DNA of 64,000 nucleotides from an uncultured Coriobacteriales bacterium (GTDB lineage: Bacteria; Actinomycetota; Coriobacteriia; Coriobacteriales; UMGS124): contig CAKUAI010000004.1 of NCBI GenBank assembly GCA_934636245.1, positions 133,169 to 197,168 on the forward strand, given 5' to 3'. Under the pieces are notes generated by a model. It was not told the DNA's origin and made no database searches. It worked only from the letters and a program-made list of their open reading frames with translations. Below, piece after piece: positions 25,144 through 34,216 of the stretch. Position 1 is the first letter of the stretch. Each line of letters opens with the position of its first letter. The translations under genes were made by a program, and so were the position numbers.

Positions 25144-28100
25144 CACTCTCCAGACGGGATGTCGGCGTTGCGGAGCGTCTCAAGCTCGTCGAGGTCAGAC
25201 ACGAGAACGGTTCGCGGCTTGGAGCCCTGGGCAGGGCCCACCACGCCCATTTCCTCGAGCAAGTCCATGACGCGGCCGGCGCGAGCATAGCCGAGCTTCA
25301 TGCGACGCTGGAGCATGGAAGTGGAGCCAAGCTGGTTCTCCACCACAAGTTTAGCAGCCTCCCAGGCCAAGGGGTCGTCGTCGCCCGGTCCTGCCGATCC
25401 TCCCCTACCCGTGGGTCCAGCAGGCTCGGTGGAGGTGTCGAGCGGCAGCTGCCCGCCTGCGCTGGGCATGGGCGCCATGGCGCAGGGATGCGCGGCGGGC
25501 TGCGCCTTGATGTGGTTGAGAATCGCAGCCTTCTCTTCGTCGGTGACGTTGCATCCCTGGATGCGGCGGGGCATGTCGCCAAAGGAAGCCTCGAGGAACA
25601 GCATGTCACCGTGGGGCAGCAGCTTCTCGGCGCCCATCTGGTCGATGATGATGCGCGAGTCGGTGCCCTTCGAGACGCGCAGCGCGATGCGGTTGGCGAC
25701 GTTTGCGCGGATGAGGCCCGTGACGATGTCGGCGCGCGGGGTCTGCGTGGCAATGACGAGGTGGATGCCGGCGGCACGGCCCAGCTGGGCCACGCGCACG
25801 ATGGATGCCTCCACGTCTTTCTTGGCGACCATCATGAGGTCTGCAAGCTCATCGATGACGACGACGACGCACGGCAGAGTCGTGAGGTTCGTTTCCTCTT
25901 CGGCGATCCTGGTGACAAGCGAGTTGTAGGAAGCAAGGTCACGAACGCCCAGGTTGGAGAAGACGCGATAGCGCCTGTCCATCTCGGTGACCGCCCATTG
26001 CAATGCCGCGGCGGCCTGACGGGGATCGGTCACGACAGGCATGGCAAGGTGCGGAATGCCGGCATACTCGCTGAACTCGACCTGCTTGGGGTCGACGATG
26101 ATGAGGCGGAGCTCCTCAGGCGTGTCACGCATGAGCATCGACAGGATGATGGAGTTCACGGTGACGGACTTGCCCGAACCAGTGGTGCCTGCGATGAGCA
26201 GGTGCGGAAGCTTGCCGAGGTCGGCATGGACGGGCTTGCCGCCGGCGTCGAGGCCTACGGCAAAGTCGAGCGGGCCGCCCGTGACGCAAGGCAGCACATC
26301 GCCGAAGGCAACCTCGCGGCGGCTTTCGTTGGCAACCTCAACACCCACGTAACTCGTGCCCGCAACAGGCGAGTAGATACGCACGCTGGGTGCAGCAAGA
26401 GTACGTGCGATGTCGTTCTCCAGGGCGGAAATCCTGTTTACGCGCACGCCCTTGCCAGGGCAGAGACGATACGTTGTGAACGTGGGGCCCTCGACCCAGT
26501 CGACCACATGGGCATCCACGCCAAACTCCGCAAGCGCCGACTGCAGCGCAGCGGCGGTCTCTTGGGCGAGCTCAGAGTGCTCTGCGACGAAGCCCTTGCC
26601 GCCGTTGGAGCGCCTGGCCAATGCCAGCGGGGGAAGCTCGTAGGGACCCTCGTTGACGGGGGCATCCTGCTGGCTTGCCCCGAAGTTGACAAGGGCCTCG
26701 GCAGCCTCGCTGGAAGAGGCACGACGCGTGGGCTCCTGGGCAAAAACGCTTGTGGCGTTGGGGTTCGAGGTGACGCTGCGACGCTGCTGGGAAGTCGAGG
26801 ACACCGCAGGGGCCATGGGTTGCGCCACGTCAGCAGATGCGTCCCCTGCAGGCTCCTCCCAGGGCAGTTCGCACTCGGTGGAATCCCCGTCGAGCACGGC
26901 GGAGGTGGGGGGCACCTCCGCATATGCATCGTTGTAGCGAGCGGCTTCGACGGCCGTGGTGGCCGTGCTGTCGAGGGAGGCCGAATCGCTCTCCCCTGCC
27001 GGCTGCGCGGGTCGCGTGTACACGGGGGCTGTGGGCGCAGACGGACGCTTGGCTTCTCGGGCTGCCTCGAAGTCGCTCGCCGGCTCGGCGGCGGGCAAGG
27101 CGGCAGCGGACGCATCATCGCGAGAGGCGCATGCTGCAGTCGCTGTCGCAGCAGCCGTGCTGGGCGCAATGGTGCCTTTCTCGGCAATGTACATGTCGTC
27201 AGAAGACGCCATCGACTCGTCGTAATAGAGTGGGGCGCCCGGAATGACGCCTGGGACGAGGCTGTCGGCCTGACCGTCGCCCAGGTCGTTCGGGTCGAAG
27301 GCGTCGCGGTTCCACTCGTCGGCCGGGTTCCACCAACCCGAGGAGACACGGCGGGCCTTCTTGTTGATGAGCGACTGAGGGGGCTGGGGCAGCGACTCGT
27401 CAAGGGCAAAGTGCTGCTCAAGCATGGAACGCACCTCGGGCACACGACGATAGTCATCGGCGGGCTCGTATGCGTCGTCATCCTCATAGCCAGCGCCGTC
27501 GCGCTCCTGTGCAAGCAGGGTCGTCTTGGGAGCAGGCTGCACTTGCTCGTATCCAAGGTCGTCCTCGCCGTCAAGGAGCGTCGTCGAAGCGACGCCTGCG
27601 GCCTTTGCGCGGCTGAGAACCGAAGCGGGAGGCGTTGCGTAGTCGCGCAGATCCACGGCCTCGCGGTCGAACGGTATGACCGTGGTTGCAGAGCGAGCAC
27701 GGCCCGTGGGCGCCGCGCTCATGCCAGACTGCGGGCGGCAGCGATCGCCGGGGTTGAACAGCACGGTGGGCGTATAGCCTTCAGGCAGCTCATCCTCGTA
27801 GAAATCGTCCTCATAGCGCGACGCACGGCGCTCGCGGGAGGCGCGCCTCTCCGCGCTACGGGCAAGCGACTGCTGGTGGCGCATGCGCACTTGGGCGACT
27901 GCGGAGGAGACATCGAGGCCGATGATCACAAGGCCTGCGATGGCGATGCCAACAATCACAACGAAGCCGGCAATCTGGCCAAAGAGCGAAAGAAGCACCC
28001 AGGCGAGGCCGTTACCGACATAGCCGCCCCGTGCACGGAGGTTTTCGACACCGAACAAGATGTTCGCATCTGCGGTGCAACCTACGGTGGTGATGCCGAA

Positions 28101-28565
28101 GCCGGCCATCACGGCAAGGGCCACAAGCAGCAAACCCACAATGACCCTGCTTGCAACAAGGCCGGCATGCTGAGTGAAAATGGTTACCGACCATGCGACA
28201 AGCGCAAGGGGCACAAGAATCGCCCCGACGCCGAAGAGCGTATGCAGAAAAGCGCTGAGGCCCTGGGTGAGCATGCCGGTTGAGGGAGCAAGCATCGCGA
28301 TGAACAGAGCCGCACCGATGACGGCCACCACGACGCCCGCGATTTGCTGGCGCGTCTCATAGTCGAGTAGCGGCGTGCGAGGCTCCGCAGACATGGCTGG
28401 GCTCGGTGCGGGCTCCACCCGGCGCTGAGCAGACTGGTTCGAGGAGGCAGCCTGCCCGGAGCGAGCCTTGGCGGTCGCCTTCTGCGGGGTCGCCTTCTTG
28501 GTGCGCCCTCCGGACTTTTCTTTGGTTGTCTTCTGCGAGCTGGCCTCGCTCTTCGGACGACTCAC
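25143..28565 (-). CDS. ftsK: DNA translocase FtsK/SpoIIIE
   Basis: Septal motor that pumps chromosome termini into daughter cells. Four membrane segments lie at about residues 75-95, 110-132, 140-162 and 193-218. A long acidic, low-complexity linker runs from about 225 to 600. The RecA-like motor has Walker A GTTGSGKS near residue 797 and Walker B in VVVVIDELADLMM. A C-terminal winged-helix gamma domain begins near DDPLAWEAAKLVV. The 1140-residue length reflects the long linker. The start is a GTG, 15 bases after the rnj stop. Confidence 0.97.
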   Translation of the reverse strand: MSRPKSEASSQKTTKEKSGGRTKKATPQKATAKARSGQAASSNQSAQRRVEPAPSPAMSAEPRTPLLDYETRQQIAGVVVAVIGAALFIAMLAPSTGMLTQGLSAFLHTLFGVGAILVPLALVAWSVTIFTQHAGLVASRVIVGLLLVALAVMAGFGITTVGCTADANILFGVENLRARGGYVGNGLAWVLLSLFGQIAGFVVIVGIAIAGLVIIGLDVSSAVAQVRMRHQQSLARSAERRASRERRASRYEDDFYEDELPEGYTPTVLFNPGDRCRPQSGMSAAPTGRARSATTVIPFDREAVDLRDYATPPASVLSRAKAAGVASTTLLDGEDDLGYEQVQPAPKTTLLAQERDGAGYEDDDAYEPADDYRRVPEVRSMLEQHFALDESLPQPPQSLINKKARRVSSGWWNPADEWNRDAFDPNDLGDGQADSLVPGVIPGAPLYYDESMASSDDMYIAEKGTIAPSTAAATATAACASRDDASAAALPAAEPASDFEAAREAKRPSAPTAPVYTRPAQPAGESDSASLDSTATTAVEAARYNDAYAEVPPTSAVLDGDSTECELPWEEPAGDASADVAQPMAPAVSSTSQQRRSVTSNPNATSVFAQEPTRRASSSEAAEALVNFGASQQDAPVNEGPYELPPLALARRSNGGKGFVAEHSELAQETAAALQSALAEFGVDAHVVDWVEGPTFTTYRLCPGKGVRVNRISALENDIARTLAAPSVRIYSPVAGTSYVGVEVANESRREVAFGDVLPCVTGGPLDFAVGLDAGGKPVHADLGKLPHLLIAGTTGSGKSVTVNSIILSMLMRDTPEELRLIIVDPKQVEFSEYAGIPHLAMPVVTDPRQAAAALQWAVTEMDRRYRVFSNLGVRDLASYNSLVTRIAEEETNLTTLPCVVVVIDELADLMMVAKKDVEASIVRVAQLGRAAGIHLVIATQTPRADIVTGLIRANVANRIALRVSKGTDSRIIIDQMGAEKLLPHGDMLFLEASFGDMPRRIQGCNVTDEEKAAILNHIKAQPAAHPCAMAPMPSAGGQLPLDTSTEPAGPTGRGGSAGPGDDDPLAWEAAKLVVENQLGSTSMLQRRMKLGYARAGRVMDLLEEMGVVGPAQGSKPRTVLVSDLDELETLRNADIPSGE

Positions 28566-28580
28566 GCGCTGGAACCTGCC

Positions 28581-30263
28581 TTACACTTCCACGACGAACG
28601 AAACAATGACCGGGCGGCTGTGCCAGGTCTCCCAAAGGTGGCTCGAAACGGTGTCGCGCACAACCTTGTCCACAGCCTCGCGGCTCTCAAGCGAGGCACT
28701 GCGCTTGGCAATGGCTTTCTTCACGCGCTCGGTAAGCAGTGTGACGCAACCAGGCGCCTCGGCGTCAAACGATACACCCTTGGCAGAAAGCTGAAGGCCA
28801 ACCAAGGTGGATGTACGGCGGGAGAACGTGGCAACGACGCTTACCAGGCCGTCTTCCGACAGGCGCTTGCGGTCGGCAAGAACCATCTGGTCGGTGTCGG
28901 AGATGCGCAGGCCATCGACGTAGATGACGCCCGACTCGACCGTCTTGCCGCGTGTGACGCGATGGTCGCGCATCTCGAGCGACTCGCCGTTGTCGAGAAT
29001 GAAGATGTTGTCCTCGTCGACGCCCATGTCCTGGGCAAGCTTTGCATGAGCGCGCAGATGTGTGGCTTCGCCGTGGACGGGCATGAAGTGCTTGGGACGC
29101 GTGAGCGCCATGAGCATCTTCAGCTCCTCCTGGGAGGCGTGGCCGGAGACGTGGACCATGCCGCGGCTCTTGTCGTACACGTCGGCGCCGATTTTGGCGA
29201 GGGTGTTGATAATCTGGGTCACGGCCTTCTCGTTGCCCGGGACCGGCGTGGCCGAGATGATGACCGTATCGCCCTCTTGAATCTGCAGCGTCTTGTGCTC
29301 ACCCGTAGCCATGCGTGCAAGAGCCGAGAGCGGCTCGCCTTGAGAGCCGGTGCATAGCACGACGACGCGGTTCTCGGGGTACTTGTCGATGTCGAAGGCA
29401 TCGATGATGTCCTCTTCATCAATCTTGAGGTAGCCGAGCTCGCGGGCAACGCGGGTGTTGGTGAGCATCGAACGACCGGTCACGACCACCTTGCGGCCCG
29501 ATGCGATCGCGGCGTCGCACACCTGCTGGAGACGATGGATGTGGCTCGAGAACGAAGCAACGAACACGCGGCCCTTGGCGTTGGAGATGACATCACGCAA
29601 GAAGGGGCCGACCGCAGCCTCGCTGGGGGTGTACCCAGGGCGGTTTGCGTTGGTCGAGTCGCTCATCAGCAGGTCGACACCCTCATAGGCGAACCTGGTC
29701 AGGGCCGCAAAATCAGTACGGACGCCGTCGATGGGGGTCTGGTCGAGCTTGAAGTCGCCCGTGTGCAGAACGTTGCCGGCAGGGCTCTGGATAAACGCGC
29801 CCATGGCCGCAGGGATGGAGTGGTTCACCGAGAAGAACTCAACGCCGAGCTTGCCGAGCTGCACCCTGTCGCCCGACTTGACCTCTTTGAAGTTGGGGTT
29901 CTTGATACGGTGCTCCTCAAGCCTGCCGGCAATCATGCCGAGCGTGAGCTTCGAGGAGTAGATGGGAACATTGGGGTTGAGGTCCTGCAGCAGGTACGGC
30001 AAGGCGCCGATGTGGTCCTCGTGGCCGTGCGTGATGATGATGCCGCGCAGCTTGTCCTCGTTCTCAAGGACATAGGTGTAATCCGGCAGGATAAGGTCCA
30101 CACCGGGATGGTTGTCATCAGGGAACATGAGACCGGCGTCGTCCAAAATCATGTCGTCACCGTACTCGATGACCGTCATGTTCTTGCCGATGCCGTCGAG
30201 GCCGCCCAAAGGAATGACCTTCAGCGCGGGCCCCTTTGCCTGAGTGCTCTTCCGTTTTGCCAT
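28581..30263 (-). CDS. rnj: Ribonuclease J
   Basis: Metallo-beta-lactamase RNase with 5'-to-3' exonuclease and endonuclease activity in RNA decay and rRNA maturation. The metal site HGHEDHIG lies near residue 80, with further motifs GDFKLD, SDSTNA and a beta-CASP domain (SFSSHIHRLQQ, GRSMLTN, SGHAS). The 560-residue length is typical. AGGAGGAAACG precedes the ATG. Together with rny and pnp this places the main RNA-decay enzymes in one region. Confidence 0.97.
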   Translation of the reverse strand: MAKRKSTQAKGPALKVIPLGGLDGIGKNMTVIEYGDDMILDDAGLMFPDDNHPGVDLILPDYTYVLENEDKLRGIIITHGHEDHIGALPYLLQDLNPNVPIYSSKLTLGMIAGRLEEHRIKNPNFKEVKSGDRVQLGKLGVEFFSVNHSIPAAMGAFIQSPAGNVLHTGDFKLDQTPIDGVRTDFAALTRFAYEGVDLLMSDSTNANRPGYTPSEAAVGPFLRDVISNAKGRVFVASFSSHIHRLQQVCDAAIASGRKVVVTGRSMLTNTRVARELGYLKIDEEDIIDAFDIDKYPENRVVVLCTGSQGEPLSALARMATGEHKTLQIQEGDTVIISATPVPGNEKAVTQIINTLAKIGADVYDKSRGMVHVSGHASQEELKMLMALTRPKHFMPVHGEATHLRAHAKLAQDMGVDEDNIFILDNGESLEMRDHRVTRGKTVESGVIYVDGLRISDTDQMVLADRKRLSEDGLVSVVATFSRRTSTLVGLQLSAKGVSFDAEAPGCVTLLTERVKKAIAKRSASLESREAVDKVVRDTVSSHLWETWHSRPVIVSFVVEV

Positions 30264-30319
30264 ATACGAACGTTTCCTCCTTTATGTCGTCAGCTTATAC
30301 AAACTGTTCCATAACAAAA

Positions 30320-30361
30320 CGCGGCGCTTCAGACGAGTCAGGCTCATCCTTCAGCGCCGCG
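30320..30361 (-). terminator. Terminator downstream of dapB
   Basis: CGCGGCGCT (30320-30328) pairs with AGCGCCGCG (30353-30361) around a 24-nt loop. On the - strand it is followed by TTTTGTTATGG. It separates dapB from rnj. Confidence 0.65.
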
Positions 30362-30473
30362 CAAGCAATCAAATGTGTGACGATGCCTCTTGCGAGTGGT
30401 GTAAGAGCCATCCATCATGGTACCCCAGACGGGGCGGGCCCCCTTTGTATGTGGGGGCAAAAACGCAATTTGC

Positions 30474-31271
30474 CTAGAGGCCCATGAGGCACTCAAGACC
30501 CACCGTGAAGGGTTCCGGCAGGCTGGCGACATTGCGAATCGCAAGCAAAACGCCGGGCATGTAGGCCTCGCGCAGCGTGGAATCATGGCGAATGGTGAGC
30601 GTCTGGCCGGCCGCAGACATGATGACCTCCTGAGAGGCCATGTAGCCGTCGCCACGGATGGCATGGATGCGCACGCCGTCGACCTCGGCACCACGGGCGC
30701 CCTCGCAACCAGCAATTTCAGTCTCGCTGCCGGGGCCGGCGTTGCGCACGCCTCCCCTGCCCTCGGCGATCATGTGCGCGGTGGTGACAGCGGTGCCGGA
30801 AGGGGCGTCCTTCTTGCCGTCGTGGTGCATCTCGACGATCTCGACGTCGGGGAAGAACTTGCCAGCGACCTTGGCAAACTGCATCATGAGGACGGCGCCG
30901 GTGGTGAAGTTCGGGGCAAAGAAGAGCTTGCCGCCCTTGTCCGCGTACTTCAGAGCGAGGGCCTCCATGTCCTGACGGGCAACACCGGTGGTGCCCACAA
31001 CGGCGTGCGCACCATGGGACAGCACGCACTCGACATTGGCAAGCACGGCGCCAGGCTGGGTGAAGTCGACCACGACGTCGGCTCCGGTGGCGTCAATGAG
31101 CGCACCCAGATCATCGGAGCAGGCAAAATCACCGTCGGCGCAGGAAACGACCTGCCCAGCGCAATGGGGATCGAAGCAGCCGACAAGCTTGAGGTCCTCA
31201 GCTGCGGCCACAGCGTTGACGATGCAGGTGCCCATACGACCCTTGGCGCCAGAAACGATAACCTTAACCAT
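30474..31271 (-). CDS. dapB: 4-hydroxy-tetrahydrodipicolinate reductase DapB
   Basis: NAD(P)H-dependent step of the lysine/diaminopimelate pathway that feeds peptidoglycan synthesis. The N-terminal nucleotide-binding motif is GAKGRMG (8-14). The catalytic region EMHHDGKKDAPSGTA (HH at 149-150) and the GTTG motif near 93 are conserved. The 265-residue length is normal. No other lysine-pathway gene is nearby. It lies between pnp and rnj with hairpins on both sides, so it may be a single-gene unit. Confidence 0.95.
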   Translation of the reverse strand: MVKVIVSGAKGRMGTCIVNAVAAAEDLKLVGCFDPHCAGQVVSCADGDFACSDDLGALIDATGADVVVDFTQPGAVLANVECVLSHGAHAVVGTTGVARQDMEALALKYADKGGKLFFAPNFTTGAVLMMQFAKVAGKFFPDVEIVEMHHDGKKDAPSGTAVTTAHMIAEGRGGVRNAGPGSETEIAGCEGARGAEVDGVRIHAIRGDGYMASQEVIMSAAGQTLTIRHDSTLREAYMPGVLLAIRNVASLPEPFTVGLECLMGL

Positions 31272-31293
31272 AAAGTTCCTCCTTAAGGAAAAG

Positions 31294-31324
31294 GGACGTC
31301 AGCCCGAAATCTGCTGACGTCCCC
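31294..31324 (-). terminator. Terminator downstream of pnp
   Basis: GGGACGTCAGC (31294-31304) pairs perfectly with GCTGACGTCCC (31314-31324) around a 9-nt loop. On the - strand TTTTCCTTAAG follows. It lies between pnp and dapB, close to the dapB ribosome binding site. Confidence 0.75.
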
Positions 31325-31353
31325 AAACAATAACGCTTAAGTAAAACTAGAAC

Positions 31354-33612
31354 TTAGCCCTCATGGTGACGGCGGGGCTGACGACGCTCGCCACCCTCGT
31401 TGCCACCCTCGGACTTGTGGTGACCGCCGTCGCCGGGACGACGACGCTCGCGGGGCTTACGCTCCGAGCGCTCAGGACGCTCACCACGGTCCTCAGAGGA
31501 CTTGCCGGAGCCGGCGGGAGCCTCGGGCTTGTCGATACGGTCGAGCGAGACCTTGCCCTTCTCGTCGACCTCGATGACCTTGACGTGGACCTCATCGCCG
31601 ACGTTAAGGACATCCTCAACCTTCTCCACACGACCTTGGGCCATGCGGGAGATGTGCAGCAGGCCGTCCTTGCCGGGCAGAAGCTCGACGAAGGCGCCGA
31701 AGGGCTGGACGCCCACAACGCGGCCGAAATACTCCTCGCCCACCTCGGGCACCTTGACGATGGCCTCGATGCGAGCACGGGCCTCCTCGCCGCCGGCATC
31801 GCAGGAGCCAATGAAGACGGTGCCGTCCTCCTGGATGTCGATGGTGGCGCCGGTGTCCTCCTGGATGGAGCGGATGGTCTTGCCGCCCGAGCCGATGACC
31901 TCGCGGATCTTGTCGGTCGGGATGTGGATGGTGATGATGTGCGGGGCGTTCTCACGGACGCTCTCGCGAGGAGCGGCAATCTCGGCAAGCATGGCATCGA
32001 GGATGAAGGCGCGGCCTTCCTTGGCCTGCTGGAGAGCCTTGCGCAGAATCTCGAACGTGAGGCCGGTGGCCTTGTTGTCCATCTGCATGGCGGTAATGCC
32101 CTCAGAGGTACCCGTCACCTTGAAGTCCATGTCGCCGAGGAAGTCCTCGAGACCCTGGATGTCGGAGAGAACGACGGTCTTGCCGTTCTCCTGGATGAGG
32201 CCCATGGCGATACCGGAAACCGGGCGCTTCAGGGGCACGCCACCGTCCATGAGGGCAAGGCAGCTGCCGCAGGTCGACGCCATGGACGAGGAGCCGTTAG
32301 ACTCCATGACCTCGGAGACGACGCGGATGGTGTAGGGAAACTCTTCCTCGGAAGGAATGACAGGCAGAAGGGCGCGCTCAGCCAGGGCGCCGTGGCCGAT
32401 CTCGCGGCGCTTGGGCGAGCCCATGCGGCCGGTCTCACCGGTGCAGTACGGCGGGAAGTTGTACTGGTGGATGTAGCGCTTGCCATCGATGGGCTCGATG
32501 GTGTCGAGACGCTGCCAGTCGTTGAGCATGCCGAGCGTCAGCACGGAGAGGACCTGGGTTTGGCCACGCTGGAAGAGGCCGGAGCCGTGCACGAGGGGCA
32601 GGTAGCCGGGCTTGATCATGAGCGGACGAATCTCGTCGGCGCGACGGCCGTCAACGCGCTCGCCGGTCTCAACGACCATGACGCGCATGGCGTGCTTCTC
32701 GAGGCTCTTGAGCTCGACGGGGATCTCGCGGTCGAACTCGGCCTGCTCCTCCTCGGTGAACTCGGCCTTGATAGCGCTCTTGAGCTCGTCGACCTTGGCC
32801 ATACGGGCCTGCTTGTCGGCATCCTTGAGGGCGGCGCTCATCTCGTCGTAGTGGGCGAAGATCTTGTCGTGCACGTAGGAGTTCGGCTCGTCGAGCGGGT
32901 ACTCCTTCATGACGATGGGGCCATTGACCTCGGCGACCTTCTCGAAGAAGATCTTCTGCTGGTCGCAGAACGCACCGAGGGCCTCCTGGCCGAACTGCAT
33001 GGCGGCCAGCATGTCCTCCTCGGTGATCTCCTCGGCGCCGGCCTCGAGCATGCTCACGAAGTCGCGGGTGCCGCCGAGCTCGAGGTCGAGGTCGGAGTTG
33101 TCGCGCTCTTCGTAGGTGGGGTTGACGATGAACTCATGGGTGTCGCGGTCGCGGCCGATGCGCACGCAGGCCAGCGGGCCCTCGAAGGGCACGCCGCCCA
33201 CGGTGAGGGCAGCGGAGGCACCCATGGTGCAGATGACGTCGAAGGGGTTGATCTGGTCGCACACGAGCGAGGTGGCAACGATCTGCACCTCGTTGCGGAA
33301 GCCATCGGGGAAGCTCGGGCGGATAGGGCGGTCGATCATACGAGCGGTGAGGGTCGCCTTGTCGGTGGGGCGAGTCTCACGCTTGAGGTAGCCACCGGGC
33401 AGGCGGCCGACCGAGTACATGCGCTCCACGAAGTCAACCGTCAGCGGGAAGAAGTCGTAGTTCTTGCGCTCCTTGGAGACGACGGCGGTCATGAGGACCG
33501 TGGTATCGCCCTGCTTGACCAGGACGGCGCCCGTCGTCTGCTTCGCGAGTTCGCCGGTCTCGAGGGTGTAATGCTTGCCATAGAGGTCGAACTCGTGTGT
33601 AACCTTTGCCAT
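31354..33612 (-). CDS. pnp: Polyribonucleotide nucleotidyltransferase (PNPase)
   Basis: Phosphorolytic 3'-to-5' exoribonuclease. Two RNase PH domains are separated by a helical linker, followed by a KH domain (about residues 555-620) and an S1 domain (about 625-695). The C-terminal tail (about 700-752) is rich in R, E, G and S and basic, a common actinobacterial extension. The N-terminus begins MAKVTHEFDLYGKHY. It follows rpsO, the classic rpsO-pnp order, but the strong hairpin between them suggests partly separate expression. Confidence 0.97.
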   Translation of the reverse strand: MAKVTHEFDLYGKHYTLETGELAKQTTGAVLVKQGDTTVLMTAVVSKERKNYDFFPLTVDFVERMYSVGRLPGGYLKRETRPTDKATLTARMIDRPIRPSFPDGFRNEVQIVATSLVCDQINPFDVICTMGASAALTVGGVPFEGPLACVRIGRDRDTHEFIVNPTYEERDNSDLDLELGGTRDFVSMLEAGAEEITEEDMLAAMQFGQEALGAFCDQQKIFFEKVAEVNGPIVMKEYPLDEPNSYVHDKIFAHYDEMSAALKDADKQARMAKVDELKSAIKAEFTEEEQAEFDREIPVELKSLEKHAMRVMVVETGERVDGRRADEIRPLMIKPGYLPLVHGSGLFQRGQTQVLSVLTLGMLNDWQRLDTIEPIDGKRYIHQYNFPPYCTGETGRMGSPKRREIGHGALAERALLPVIPSEEEFPYTIRVVSEVMESNGSSSMASTCGSCLALMDGGVPLKRPVSGIAMGLIQENGKTVVLSDIQGLEDFLGDMDFKVTGTSEGITAMQMDNKATGLTFEILRKALQQAKEGRAFILDAMLAEIAAPRESVRENAPHIITIHIPTDKIREVIGSGGKTIRSIQEDTGATIDIQEDGTVFIGSCDAGGEEARARIEAIVKVPEVGEEYFGRVVGVQPFGAFVELLPGKDGLLHISRMAQGRVEKVEDVLNVGDEVHVKVIEVDEKGKVSLDRIDKPEAPAGSGKSSEDRGERPERSERKPRERRRPGDGGHHKSEGGNEGGERRQPRRHHEG

Positions 33613-33706
33613 TCTGCAATCTCCTTCAACTCCGCTCGCCCCATTGCGAGCGGGACCTATGCGCCTGCGCCCTGGCTATCGAGCCCTATGTGGACGCAAA
33701 ACGAAA

Positions 33707-33726
33707 AGGGGCGCTAGTGCGCCCCT
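33707..33726 (-). terminator. Terminator/attenuator between rpsO and pnp
   Basis: AGGGGCGC (33707-33714) pairs with GCGCCCCT (33719-33726) around a TAGT loop. On the - strand it is followed by TTTTCGTTTTG. It begins ten bases after the rpsO stop and would limit read-through into pnp. Confidence 0.85.
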
Positions 33727-33736
33727 AAAAGACAAC

Positions 33737-34012
33737 TTACTGAATGTTGTCGCGAAGCTCGAGCTTAGCGATGAGCTCACGATACTCGTTGATATCGTTG
33801 GAGCGGATGTAGCGAAGCAGCGAGCGACGGTGGCCGACGAGCATAAGCAGACCACGGCGGCTGTGGAAGTCGTGGGGGTGCTGCTTGCAGTGCTCGGTGA
33901 GCTCACGGATACGAGCGGTGAGAAGAGCGACCTGAACGCGGGGGGTGCCGGTGTCGTTGGCATCCTTGCCGAACTCAGCGACGATAGCGGCCTTCTGCTC
34001 CTTGGTGACCAT
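33737..34012 (-). CDS. rpsO: 30S ribosomal protein S15
   Basis: Primary binder of 16S rRNA in the central domain. The 91-residue sequence has the family signatures HDFHSRRGLLMLVGHRRSLL and GTPRVQVALLTARI. The ATG at 34012 is preceded by AAAGGAA; the longer frame upstream has no support. The leader region 34013-34216 holds a weak hairpin near 34172-34196 and may contain the promoter, but I see no clear known S15 autoregulatory RNA. Confidence 0.97.
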   Translation of the reverse strand: MVTKEQKAAIVAEFGKDANDTGTPRVQVALLTARIRELTEHCKQHPHDFHSRRGLLMLVGHRRSLLRYIRSNDINEYRELIAKLELRDNIQ

Positions 34013-34216
34013 TGTGATTCCTTTCCATCTAACCTGATAAAGACGCCCCTGTCTCAGATGCAATCCGATGGAGGTTGCAACCGGGGCAAGGGTCAAACGC
34101 AAGTAGGATACACTTCCTTTTCAGGCAGGTATCGCTCGTTTCCCGAAGAGCTATCTCCTACACAAAATCTGCGCGGTAAACATCCTGTTTAAACGCAAGA
34201 TTCGTTAACATCGAGA

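Noticed and set aside
25071..28283. A 1070-codon open frame on the + strand opposite ftsK
   Set aside because: It is a shadow of the high-GC ftsK coding sequence. The - strand frame has complete FtsK motifs, while the + frame has low-complexity R/G/H/V-rich translation with no domain. The same applies to the long frames opposite pnp (31363-33717) and alaS (50677-53553).
30438..30458. GCCCCC/GGGGGC hairpin just after dapB as a terminator
   Set aside because: No T-run follows on either strand; the A-run lies on the wrong side for the - strand. The hairpin at 30320-30361 is the better terminator candidate.
34172..34196. Weak hairpin downstream of mtaB considered as its terminator
   Set aside because: The stem is interrupted and no T-run follows directly on the - strand. 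I see no convincing terminator for mtaB before rpsO.
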